From assembly GCF_030817535.1 (NCBI RefSeq), contig NZ_JAUSZL010000002.1, positions 3,658,001 through 3,722,000 of the forward strand: a stretch of 64,000 bases of DNA. The letters are read 5' to 3'. How positions within the stretch are numbered: position 1 is the stretch's first letter; each line of letters opens with the position of its first letter. Below are positions 1-7,642 of this stretch, one piece after another. The stretch is from Streptomyces sp. V3I8. Lineage in GTDB: Bacteria > Actinomycetota > Actinomycetes > Streptomycetales > Streptomycetaceae. A model generated the notes under the pieces. It made no database searches. It was not told the origin of the DNA and was given only the letters and a program-made list of their open reading frames with translations. Both the position numbers and the translations under genes were made by a program.

Positions 1-1412
1 TGCGGCCAGGGACTCGCCCCCCGCCGCACATACAGCTTCTTCGCCCGGAACGTCTGCTCCGCCGCGGACGCCTCCTGCGGCCGCCCCGCCCCGCCGAGGC
101 TCTGCCACGTCCGCGTGTCGAACTGGTACAGCCCCCCGTACGTCCCGGAAGGATCGACCGCCCCCGGCCGCCCCCCTGACTCGCAGTGGGCGAGCCCCTG
201 CCAGTTCAGGTGGTCCGCCCCCTGCACGGACATCGGCAGCGGCTTCGTGCCCACCTTCACCACCTGCGTACGCGGCTCGTGCACCGTCTCGCTCCGCAGC
301 AGCCGCGGCTTCTGCCGGACGCCGTTGACGGTCCGCAGGGCGTACGTGACGCGCCGCAGCCCCGGCTGCCCGGCCTGCTCCACGACCTCGGTGCCCCGGA
401 ACAGTTCGGGATCCGGCGTCCGCCGCACCTCGAAGGCGATCGACTCCTCCCGGACCTCCCTCGTCCCGGTGATGCGCAGGACCGTCACCGTCTGCCCGTC
501 GCGCGGGAAGCTCTCGGCCGGCACGGACGTGGTGTCCTGCCCGTGCAGGGTGATCCCGGCCTCCGCCAGGCTCTCGCGGACGGTCGCCGCGTTCGTGCGG
601 ACCGTCCGTGCCCGTCCGTCCGCCATGACCGTCACGGCCCGCTCGGTCCGGACGTCGAGCGCGAGCCCCGCCCGCCCGATGGACCGGCCGACCGGCACCG
701 ACACGTACGCCCCCTGCGCCCGCACCCCGAACTCCCGCAGCGCCTCCGCCACGGTCCGCGCCGTCGTCCACACGGTGCTGCGCCGCCCGTCGAGGGTGAG
801 CCGCACGGGCCGCCCGTACCGCACGGCGACCTCCTCGCCGTTGGCCAGAGCGGTACCGGGAGCGGGGGCCACCACGTCGTGGGCGCCGACCCGGACCCCC
901 TCGTCGGCGAGCAGTTCACGTACGTCGTCCGCGAAGGTGTGCAGGGTGCGCGGCTTGCCGTCGACGGTCAGCTCGACCGCCTTGTCGTCGGCGACGAACG
1001 CCGTGGTGCCGCCCGCGAGGAACGCCACGACCAGCGCCTGCGGCAGCAATTTGCGCACATCGGGCCGCTCCGCGCTCCTGCGCCGCCGCGCGGCCCGTCG
1101 CGTCTCGGCCCGCCCGCCGGGGGACGGCATCTCGGCGGTCGGCGCGGGGGGCGCGGAGGGCGCGGCCTGCCGCGGGAGCGTCGCCGCGTCGGACGTCCAG
1201 GGCGCGTCGGCGTACTCGTACGAGGCCTCGTAGGTCGTTTCGTACGCGGTTTCGTACGCGTACGCGGTTTCGTACGCGGGCAGGCAGGGAGTCTCGTACG
1301 CGGGCAGGTACGTGTCCGGGGGGCCGTACGCGTACGCGTACGACTCCGGGAACGGGTGGGTCGGGCCATACGTCTCGTACTGCCCATACGTCTCGTACTG
1401 CGAACTGCTCAC
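1..1412 (-). CDS. rpfB: resuscitation-promoting factor RpfB-like (3' end cut by window edge)
   Basis: Cell-surface peptidoglycan-cleaving enzyme of the type that assists spore germination and regrowth. The GTG start is inferred; the frame runs off the left edge after the residues ASPWP, probably only a few residues short of the end. Order: a Tyr/Glu/Thr-rich N-terminal tail with repeated YET units (about residues 5-70), a basic stretch, one membrane segment (LVVAFLAGGTTAFVA, near residue 120), repeated DUF348 blocks (such as ELTVDGKPRTLHTFADDVR), a G5 domain, then the Rpf fold starting NWQGLAHCESGG, with the catalytic Glu in CESGG, followed by GGLYQFDTRTW. It lies downstream of tatD on the same strand, the usual actinobacterial tatD-rpfB-ksgA order. 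ksgA would lie beyond the edge (inference). Confidence 0.92.
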   Translation of the reverse strand, partial: MSSSQYETYGQYETYGPTHPFPESYAYAYGPPDTYLPAYETPCLPAYETAYAYETAYETTYEASYEYADAPWTSDAATLPRQAAPSAPPAPTAEMPSPGGRAETRRAARRRRSAERPDVRKLLPQALVVAFLAGGTTAFVADDKAVELTVDGKPRTLHTFADDVRELLADEGVRVGAHDVVAPAPGTALANGEEVAVRYGRPVRLTLDGRRSTVWTTARTVAEALREFGVRAQGAYVSVPVGRSIGRAGLALDVRTERAVTVMADGRARTVRTNAATVRESLAEAGITLHGQDTTSVPAESFPRDGQTVTVLRITGTREVREESIAFEVRRTPDPELFRGTEVVEQAGQPGLRRVTYALRTVNGVRQKPRLLRSETVHEPRTQVVKVGTKPLPMSVQGADHLNWQGLAHCESGGRPGAVDPSGTYGGLYQFDTRTWQSLGGAGRPQEASAAEQTFRAKKLYVRRGASPWP

Positions 1413-1544
1413 GACGACACGCTCCAGGAGACCGGTGGACGGGCAGAACCTAGCGGAGCGTCCGTCACTCTCCAAAGCGGCACGGCCACGCTGTGTCGCC
1501 ACGCACCCCCGGTCGGGCCCCGGGAGCGCGCTGTCCGTCACGCG

Positions 1545-2414
1545 TCAGTAATCGAACGCGCGGGCGGTGTTCGCCGAGAGCGCCGTCGCCAGCGCGTCCT
1601 CGTCCAGGCCCCGCACGGCGGCCATGGCCCGGACCGTGACCGGAATGAGATACGGGGCGTTGGGCCGTCCGCGGTACGGCACCGGCGTCAGGAAAGGCGC
1701 GTCGGTCTCGACGAGGACGAGTTCGAGCGGCGCCACGGCGAGGGCGTCGCGCAACGGCTGCGCGTTCTTGAAGGTCATGTTGCCCGCGAACGACATGTAG
1801 TAGCCGGCACGGGCGCAGACCTCCGCCATCTCCGCGTCCCCGGAGTAGCAGTGGAAGACGGTCCGCTCGGGCGCGCCCTCCTCCTTCAGGATGCGCAGCA
1901 CGTCCGCGTGGGCGTCCCGGTCGTGGATGACCAGCGTCTTGCCGTGCCGTTTGGCGATCTCGATGTGGGCGCGGAAGGACCGCTCCTGCGCCTCCTTGCC
2001 GCCGGGGCCCGTGCGGAAGGTGTCGAGCCCGGTCTCACCGACGCCCTTGACCTGCGCGAGCGCGGCGAGCCGGTCGATCCCGGCCAGCGCCTCGTCCAGC
2101 GCGCCGTCGCCACCGCCCTGCCGGGCCCCCTGCCGGGACCAGTTGTCGGGGTCCCCGTGCACGATGCGCGGGGCCTCGTTCGGGTGGAGGGCGACGGTCG
2201 CGTGGACGGCGTCGTGCGCGGCGGCCGTCTCGGCGGCCCAGCGCGAGCCCGCCAGGTCGCAGCCCACCTGCACGACCGTCGTCACGCCGACCGACGCGGC
2301 CTTGGCGAGGGCCTCCTCGACCGTGCCGGTCTGCATGTCCAGGTGGGTGTGCGAGTCGGCCACCGGCACCCTCAGGGGGTCCGGCAGCGGCGGGGCTTCG
2401 GCGTTGGAAGGCAT
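1545..2414 (-). CDS. tatD: TatD family metal-dependent hydrolase
   Basis: TIM-barrel metal-dependent hydrolase, presumably a cytoplasmic 3'-5' DNase as known for TatD. The metal-ligand motif DSHTHLD is at residues 20-26. Further ligand motifs follow in the family order: GVGETGLD, VIHDRDAH, VFHCYSGD and VETDAPFL. Its 289 residues fit the family, with a slightly long N-terminus. The ATG start follows a very G-rich 110-bp spacer that must carry the promoter. It is co-directional with rpfB (132-bp gap). Confidence 0.95.
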   Translation of the reverse strand: MPSNAEAPPLPDPLRVPVADSHTHLDMQTGTVEEALAKAASVGVTTVVQVGCDLAGSRWAAETAAAHDAVHATVALHPNEAPRIVHGDPDNWSRQGARQGGGDGALDEALAGIDRLAALAQVKGVGETGLDTFRTGPGGKEAQERSFRAHIEIAKRHGKTLVIHDRDAHADVLRILKEEGAPERTVFHCYSGDAEMAEVCARAGYYMSFAGNMTFKNAQPLRDALAVAPLELVLVETDAPFLTPVPYRGRPNAPYLIPVTVRAMAAVRGLDEDALATALSANTARAFDY

Positions 2415-2524
2415 ACCCCGATCCTACGAAGGCGCCGGGGCGGGCCGGGTCGGGCCCGGGGGAGGCGGGTCCGGAGGCGGGGGCGGGGCGGGGCCCGGGG
2501 GCGGGGCGGGCCCGGCCCCGGGGC

Positions 2525-3010
2525 TCACACCGCCTTACGGTGCTGGAACGGGTGCAGCAGGTCGGACAGGTGCCAGTGGTGGTGAACCCTGGGCGCCGCG
2601 TCCGGCCGCAGGGCCGTCTCGGGCGACTGCGCCGCGTCGGGCGCCGCGTCCGGCGCCGCGATGGCCGCGGCGCGTTTCATCGGCGGTACGGACAGCGTGC
2701 GGCGCATCGGGTTCTGCGCCGAGGACACCTGGCCCGCGCGCATGATGCGCAGGAGGTTGCCGTCGCAGTTCACGCAGCTCGGCCGGCTCAGCGGCGACGG
2801 CACGACCAGGCCGTCGGCCACGTACGTCACGAACTGCGTCCCCTCGGCGTCGAAGTGGTGCTCGATCTCGTACGACTGCTCCCAGCCGTGCCCGCAGCGC
2901 ATGCAGGCGAAGGAATACGACTCGTGGACCGTGTCGGCCGCCGCGGTCCGGGGTTCGGGTCCGCCGGGGATCTGCCCGGTCCGACGGCTCTGCCCTGTGA
3001 TCTCACTCAT
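2525..3010 (-). CDS. hypothetical protein with two Cys-X2-Cys pairs
   Basis: A 161-residue protein of unknown function. An early CMRCGHGW motif and a later CVNCDGN motif look like the two halves of a zinc ribbon. Between them is an acidic and aromatic stretch (EIEHHFDAEGTQFVTYV). The second half is Ala/Pro-rich with repeated PDAAPDA, and the end is His-rich (VHHHWHLSDLLHPF). The ATG was chosen because an AGGAG ribosome-binding site precedes it; the frame extends upstream but has no ribosome-binding site there. Similar short zinc-finger proteins lie beside tatD/rsmI in streptomycetes (from memory). Zinc binding is inference. Confidence 0.8.
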   Translation of the reverse strand: MSEITGQSRRTGQIPGGPEPRTAAADTVHESYSFACMRCGHGWEQSYEIEHHFDAEGTQFVTYVADGLVVPSPLSRPSCVNCDGNLLRIMRAGQVSSAQNPMRRTLSVPPMKRAAAIAAPDAAPDAAQSPETALRPDAAPRVHHHWHLSDLLHPFQHRKAV

Positions 3011-3351
3011 GCCAGCTCCTCTTGTCCGCTGGACGAGGACGGGTGCGTCCTGTTCCAGTGGACGCCTCCGCGGGCGCGAGCGCACCGGACCTGTCGAGTG
3101 TTGGAACCGTCTTGGCCGTTCCTTGTCGGACGGCCCCCGATACCCGGTCCCGGCTTTGCCTTGGACGCGCGTATTTTGCCCGCGCATGGGCCCATGCGCC
3201 CCCCTGTGAAAGCATGCGCTCCCTGTGTGTGCCGGGGGCCGGCCCAAGGATTCCGGGCGCGTGCCGGGGGTTCGCCCTGGGATTGCGCGGGTTGCCGGTC
3301 CTCGGTCGAGGGCCGCGCGGATGGCGACTCAGGAGTGCCGCGGGTGGCGGC
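3011..3351. other. 341-bp intergenic stretch without a gene
   Basis: No convincing frame, tRNA or strong hairpin was found. It lies between the stop of rsmI and the start of the zinc-finger-like gene, both on the minus strand, so it should carry the promoter of the latter. No clear -35/-10 pair was identified. Confidence 0.5.
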
Positions 3352-4206
3352 TCAGGGGGCCGCGCGCGTGGCGTTCTTGGCCGCGACGACCGCGTCGAAG
3401 ACCTCCCGCTTGGGCAGTCCCGCGTCGGCGGCGACCGCGGCGATCGCCTCCTTGCGCCGCTCCCCCGCCTCCTCGCGCACCCGCACCCTGCGCACCAGCT
3501 CGTCGGCGCCGAGCGACTCGGTGACCTCCGGGGCGCCCTCCACGACGACGGTGATCTCCCCGCGCACGCCCTCGGCGGCCCAGACCGCCAGCTCCCCGAG
3601 GGGCCCGCGCCTGACCTCCTCGTACGTCTTCGTCAGTTCGCGGCAGACGGCGGCCCGCCGCCCGGCGCCGAACACCTCGGCCATCGCGGCGAGCGTGTCG
3701 TCGAGCCGGTGCGGGGCCTCGAAGTACACGAGCGTGCGCCGCTCGGCCGCGACCTCCCGCAGCTTCGACAGCCGTTCGCCCGCCTTGCGCGGCAGGAACC
3801 CCTCGAAGCAGAACCGGTCGACGGGCAGCCCCGACAGGGCGAGCGCGGTGAGCACGGCGGACGGGCCCGGGACGGCCGTGACCTTGATGCCCCGCTCCAC
3901 GGCGGCGGCGACCAGCCGGTAGCCGGGGTCGGACACGGACGGCATCCCGGCGTCCGTCACGAGCAGCACGCGCGCGCCGCCGGCCAGCGCCTCGACCAGC
4001 TCGGGCGTACGCGCCGACTCGTTGCCCTCGAAGTACGAGACGACCCTTCCGGAGGGCTGCACGTCCAGTCCCTGGGTCAGCCGCCGCAGCCGCCGGGTGT
4101 CCTCGGCGGCGATGACGTCGGCCCCCGCCAGCTCCGCCGCCAGCCGGGGCGGGGCGTCCGTGATGTCCCCGATGGGCGTTCCTGCGAGTACGAGGGTTCC
4201 TGTCAC
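3352..4206 (-). CDS. rsmI: 16S rRNA 2'-O-ribose C1402 methyltransferase RsmI
   Basis: SAM-dependent tetrapyrrole-methylase-fold enzyme that methylates the ribose of C1402 in 16S rRNA. Diagnostic motifs: GTLVLAGTPIGDITDAPPR at the N-terminus, AAEDTRRLRRL, YFEGNESARTPELVEAL, VTDAGMPSVSDPGYRLV, VPGPSAVLTALALSGLP, FEGFLPRK and FEAPHRL. The GTG start gives 284 residues, normal for RsmI. A start further upstream would overlap the divergent mannosyltransferase gene. The C-terminal RKEAIAAVAADAGLPKREVF tail is the helix-turn-helix-like end typical of the family. Confidence 0.96.
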   Translation of the reverse strand: MTGTLVLAGTPIGDITDAPPRLAAELAGADVIAAEDTRRLRRLTQGLDVQPSGRVVSYFEGNESARTPELVEALAGGARVLLVTDAGMPSVSDPGYRLVAAAVERGIKVTAVPGPSAVLTALALSGLPVDRFCFEGFLPRKAGERLSKLREVAAERRTLVYFEAPHRLDDTLAAMAEVFGAGRRAAVCRELTKTYEEVRRGPLGELAVWAAEGVRGEITVVVEGAPEVTESLGADELVRRVRVREEAGERRKEAIAAVAADAGLPKREVFDAVVAAKNATRAAP

Positions 4207-4256
4207 GGTTCCATCCTCGCAGGGGCGGTCCGCGGGACTCACACAGACCTGTTCCC

Positions 4257-4262
4257 TACGAT
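4257..4262 (+). promoter_or_regulatory. -10 element placing transcription start at the pmt GTG (leaderless)
   Basis: TACGAT fits the TANNNT -10 consensus. It ends six bases before the GTG of the mannosyltransferase gene, so transcription should begin at or next to the start codon. There is no ribosome-binding site in front of that GTG. This is the usual layout of leaderless actinobacterial mRNAs. No good -35 hexamer was seen. Confidence 0.5.
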
Positions 4263-4268
4263 GGCGCG

Positions 4269-6011
4269 GTGACAAGTACCGCGTCCTCCACGGACACCCG
4301 GCAGGGACAGGGCGTCGAAGAGCAGCGGCCGTCGTGGCAGCAGCGGCTGCGCAGGTTCGGCTACACGGCCGGAACCGCAGACGACGTCCGCGACCGCCTC
4401 GTGCCCGCGTACACCGAGCCCGGCCCGCGCCTGTGGGCGGCGGTCGGGCTCCGCCAGGAGGCCGCCGGACGCATCGTCCGCTGGTCGGCGTGGGGCGGCC
4501 CGCTGCTCATCACGCTGCTGGCGGGCCTCATGCGGTTCTGGAACCTGGGCAGCCCGAAGGCGGTGATATTCGACGAGACGTACTACGCCAAGGACGCCTG
4601 GGCGCTCATCCACCGCGGGTACGAGGTCAACTGGGCCAAGAACGCCAACGACCTGATCCTGCAGAACGGCGGGAGCGTCAGGATCCCGGCGGACGCCGCC
4701 TACGTGGTCCACCCGCCGGTCGGCAAGTACGTCATCGGGCTCGGCGAGTGGATGTTCGGGTTCACGCCGTTCGGCTGGCGGTTCATGACGGCGCTGCTCG
4801 GCACGCTGTCCGTGCTGATGCTGTGCCGGATCGGCCGCCGGCTGTTCCGCTCGACGTTCCTGGGGTGCCTGGCGGGCGCGCTGATGGCCGTGGACGGCCT
4901 GCACTTCGTGATGAGCCGCACCGCGCTGCTCGACCAGGTGCTGATGTTCTTCGTCCTCGCGGCCTTCGGCTGCCTGCTCGTCGACCGCGACAAGGCCAGG
5001 GAACGGCTCGCCGCGGCCCTCGCGCCGGACGCCGACGGACGCGTACGCCCGGACGCCCACATCGCCGCGACCACCCGTCTGGGCCTGCGCCCCTGGCGCC
5101 TGCTGGCCGGCCTGATGCTGGGCCTGGCCATCGGCACCAAGTGGAACGGTCTGTACGTCCTGGTCGCGTTCGGCCTGATGACGGTCCTGTGGGACGTCGG
5201 CTCCCGGCGGGTGGCGGGCGCCCGCCGCCCCTACGCGGCGGTCCTGAAGCACGACGTCGGCTGGGCGTTCCTCTCGACGGTCCCGGTGGCCGTCGTCACG
5301 TACCTGCTCTCGTGGACGGGCTGGTTCCTGTCCGGCACCGACGGCAAGGGCGGCTACTACCGCGACTGGGCCACGGCGGACGGCCGCACCAGCGACTGGT
5401 CCTGGCTGTTCCCCGACTGGTGGCGCAGCCTGTGGCACTACGAGACACAGGTGTACGACTTCCATGTCGGCCTGCACTCCCCGCACACGTACCAGTCGAA
5501 CCCGTGGAGCTGGATCGTCACGGGCCGCCCGGTCTCGTACTTCTACGAGTCGCCGCTGCCCGGCAAGGACGGCTGCCCGACGGACGCGGGCGGGAAGTGC
5601 GCCCGCGAGGTCCTGGCCCTGGGCACCCCGCTCCTGTGGTGGGCCGCGGGCTTCGCGGTGCTCTACGTCCTGTGGCGCTGGCTCTTCCGCCGGGACTGGC
5701 GGGCGGGCGCGATCGCCTGCGGCATCGCGGCGGGCTACCTCCCGTGGTTCCTCTACCAGGAACGCACGATCTTCTTCTTCTACGCGGTCGTCTTCCTCCC
5801 CTTCCTGTGCCTGGCGGTGGCCATGACGGTCGGCGCGATCCTCGGCCCCCCGGGCTCCACGGAACGCCGCCGGGTGATCGGCGCGGCGTCGGCGGGCGTC
5901 CTGATCCTGCTGATCGCCTGGAACTTCATCTACTTCTGGCCGATCTACACGGGCCAGGCGATCCCGATCGACAGCTGGCGGGCCCGGATGTGGCTGGACA
6001 CCTGGGTCTAG
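4269..6011 (+). CDS. pmt: dolichyl-phosphate-mannose-type protein O-mannosyltransferase
   Basis: Polytopic membrane GT-C glycosyltransferase that moves mannose from polyprenyl phosphomannose to secreted proteins; in Streptomyces Pmt is known to mannosylate surface glycoproteins and to be needed for phiC31 infection. The 580-residue product has a long cytoplasmic N-terminus, then alternating hydrophobic segments. The catalytic acidic pair sits in FDETYYAKDAW in the first outer loop. Family markers follow: VHPPVGKYVIGLGEWMFG, MSRTALLDQVLMFF, GLAIGTKWNGLY, and the late YLPWFLYQERTIFFFYAVVFLPF segment region. It is divergent from rsmI with a 62-bp gap and is probably translated from a leaderless message. 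Confidence 0.95.
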   Translation: MTSTASSTDTRQGQGVEEQRPSWQQRLRRFGYTAGTADDVRDRLVPAYTEPGPRLWAAVGLRQEAAGRIVRWSAWGGPLLITLLAGLMRFWNLGSPKAVIFDETYYAKDAWALIHRGYEVNWAKNANDLILQNGGSVRIPADAAYVVHPPVGKYVIGLGEWMFGFTPFGWRFMTALLGTLSVLMLCRIGRRLFRSTFLGCLAGALMAVDGLHFVMSRTALLDQVLMFFVLAAFGCLLVDRDKARERLAAALAPDADGRVRPDAHIAATTRLGLRPWRLLAGLMLGLAIGTKWNGLYVLVAFGLMTVLWDVGSRRVAGARRPYAAVLKHDVGWAFLSTVPVAVVTYLLSWTGWFLSGTDGKGGYYRDWATADGRTSDWSWLFPDWWRSLWHYETQVYDFHVGLHSPHTYQSNPWSWIVTGRPVSYFYESPLPGKDGCPTDAGGKCAREVLALGTPLLWWAAGFAVLYVLWRWLFRRDWRAGAIACGIAAGYLPWFLYQERTIFFFYAVVFLPFLCLAVAMTVGAILGPPGSTERRRVIGAASAGVLILLIAWNFIYFWPIYTGQAIPIDSWRARMWLDTWV

Positions 6012-6131
6012 CGGGGCGGACACCCCACGGGGCCGTGACGATCCGTCGCGGCCCCGCGGTCGTCGTCGGTCGCAGGGCGTAGGACCGACGCCTCATGCGC
6101 GCTTCGGAACGGCTGATTAGGGTCGGCGTTC

Positions 6132-6592
6132 ATGCAGACCACGGGAATCCCTCGTCGTGACATGCCGCAGCGCAGGCGCGACACCCTTGGACGGCTCGCC
6201 GGGGAGCGGGACATATGGGTGTCGACGGCCCATCCGGATCACGGTCCGCATCAGGTGCCGCTGTGGTTCCGGTGGGACGGGCAGGCCGTGTGGATGTGCA
6301 CCGGCGAGGCCTCCGCGACCGCGCGCAACGTGCGGGAGGAGCCCCGGGTGCGCCTGGCGCTGCCGGACACCTTCGACGTGGTGCTCCTCGAGGGGAGGCG
6401 GAGTGCTTCTCGGACCGGGGCGTGCCCGAGGACGCCGCGGATGCGTTCGCCGGCAGGTTCGGGTGGGACCCGCGTACGGAGGAAGGCCCTTTTCTGTACA
6501 TACGCGTGGCGCCGAAGACTGTGCTCGCCTGGCGCGGCGAGCCGGAACTGCGCGGCAGGGTCCTCATGCGCGAGGGGGCGTGGCTGCGGTAG
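6132..6592 (+). pseudogene. pyridoxamine 5'-phosphate oxidase-fold protein, frameshifted
   Basis: A split-barrel, probably FMN- or F420-binding, reductase-family protein. The first part reads ERDIWVSTAHPDHGPHQVPL, then FRWDGQAVWMCTGEASATA and LPDTFDVVLLEG. The frame then breaks, and the rest continues one frame over as EAECFSDRGVPEDAAD, FGWDPRTEEGPFLYIRVA and LRGRVLMREGAWLR. Restoring one G in the run at 6392-6395 gives a single protein of about 153 residues. It is either a recent one-base frameshift or a sequencing error in a G run. The start is an ATG just downstream of pmt. Confidence 0.8.
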
Positions 6593-6637
6593 CGGTCGCG
6601 GTCACCCGGGGCCGGCGGGACGGCCCCGCCGGACGCG

Positions 6638-7330
6638 TCAGGAGGACGCGGCGGTCTGCCGTGTCCTCAGGCCGTGGGTGAGGCGGCCGAACAGTACGGC
6701 GTTGAACAGTCCGGACAGGGCCACACCCGCGGAGAAGACCAGCGGGTTCAGCCAGTCGAGCGAGGACGACTCGGTGGGTATCGACACCAGGACCGCGACG
6801 ATGCCGAGCGGCGCCGTGGCCATCAGCGGCCAGATACCGGCGAACCCCGGGTCCGGCGACACGTACACGGCGTACAGGAAGAAGCCCAGGGCCGCCGCGA
6901 CCACGGCGAGGTACCCGCGCGCGAGCCAGTTGTCCACCGCGGGGGCCAGCAGGGTCCGCGTCCTTCGGAGACCGCGCGGCGCGGCCGTCGTGGGCCTCGT
7001 GGCCAGGGCGCCGAGGACCGCGGCGTTCACGAGGGCGCACCCGAGGAGCCAGACGGACCAGGAGCCGATGGCGAGCGCCTGGGCCGCTCCGCCCTCGGTA
7101 CCGGGGCCGAAGGGCAGCAGCATGCTGAGGAAGGAGAGGGGCGCGGTGAGCACCAGGGGGGCCACGGCGAAGCCGCTGTCCGGCAGGAGGAGCATGACCG
7201 GGACCGAGCAGGCGACGACGGCCAGGTAGCTCCGGGCCGGCCAGTTGTCCGTGGCGAGGGCGAGGAGGCGGGGTCGGGAGCGGCTCGCCGGCAGGCCGGT
7301 GAGGTGGCGCGGGCGGGAGGTGTGCGGCAT
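6638..7330 (-). CDS. SCO4225-like membrane protein with internal duplication
   Basis: A 230-residue integral membrane protein of unknown function built from two similar halves. The first half contains TDNWPARSYLAVVACSVPVM followed by PDSGFAVAPLVLTAPLSFL. The second contains VDNWLARGYLAVVAAALGFF followed by PDPGFAGIWPLMATAPLGI. Each half has about three hydrophobic segments, and a basic linker joins them. The repeated D-N-W-x-A-R-x-YLAVVA block resembles the short Streptomyces family named after SCO4225 (assignment from memory), so this looks like a tandem duplication of that unit. It is divergent from the PBP genes, with a palindrome-rich 312-bp spacer. Confidence 0.75.
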   Translation of the reverse strand: MPHTSRPRHLTGLPASRSRPRLLALATDNWPARSYLAVVACSVPVMLLLPDSGFAVAPLVLTAPLSFLSMLLPFGPGTEGGAAQALAIGSWSVWLLGCALVNAAVLGALATRPTTAAPRGLRRTRTLLAPAVDNWLARGYLAVVAAALGFFLYAVYVSPDPGFAGIWPLMATAPLGIVAVLVSIPTESSSLDWLNPLVFSAGVALSGLFNAVLFGRLTHGLRTRQTAASS

Positions 7331-7642
7331 CGCGGGTCCTTCGGGTCGTCCCGGTCGGTGGTGTCTCCACGGTGGACCGCGGGGCGCGTTCGGGGATGAG
7401 TACGGGTACTCACCGCAGGGGCGCGCACGGGCCTGTCCGGGTGCGGTTCAGGTGCGGACCCGGTCCGAATCCGGGCCGGATCCGGACCGGGTCCGCTCGG
7501 GTCCGCTCAGGGGCGCTCCGGGGGCTAACAATCGGGGAACGCCATCCCCATCCGTCACTCTCCCCGCATACAGTGCTACGTGGAGATGCTTTTCTGAACG
7601 TGTTCAGAAAAGTTCACGGGGAGTACGGGGAGGAGAGGCGCG
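7331..7642. promoter_or_regulatory. 312-bp divergent spacer with three palindromes
   Basis: This stretch separates the membrane-protein gene from the first PBP gene and holds three dyads. At 7397-7412, TGAGTAC is inverted around GG. At 7456-7494, a 39-bp near-perfect palindrome has outer arms GGACCCGGTCCG and inner arms ATCCGG around a central G. At 7589-7612, a perfect 24-bp palindrome has arm CTTTTCTGAAC around GT. A possible -10 (TACAGT, 7569-7574) lies just before the last one, so a protein bound there would block PBP transcription (inference). The G+C-rich dyad could instead form a strong hairpin. Confidence 0.65.

Noticed and set aside
1413..1544. c-di-AMP (ydaO) riboswitch before rpfB
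   Set aside because: That element precedes rpfA-type genes. This 132-bp gap is too short, and no matching conserved blocks were seen.
4239..6023. Long open frame antisense to the mannosyltransferase gene
   Set aside because: Composition is dominated by Arg/Ala/Gln/Asp shadow codons with no hydrophobic pattern. The plus-strand gene explains the region.
7589..7612. LexA (SOS) box reading of the palindrome before the PBP gene
   Set aside because: GAAC and GTTC are separated by two bases rather than the four needed by LexA boxes.
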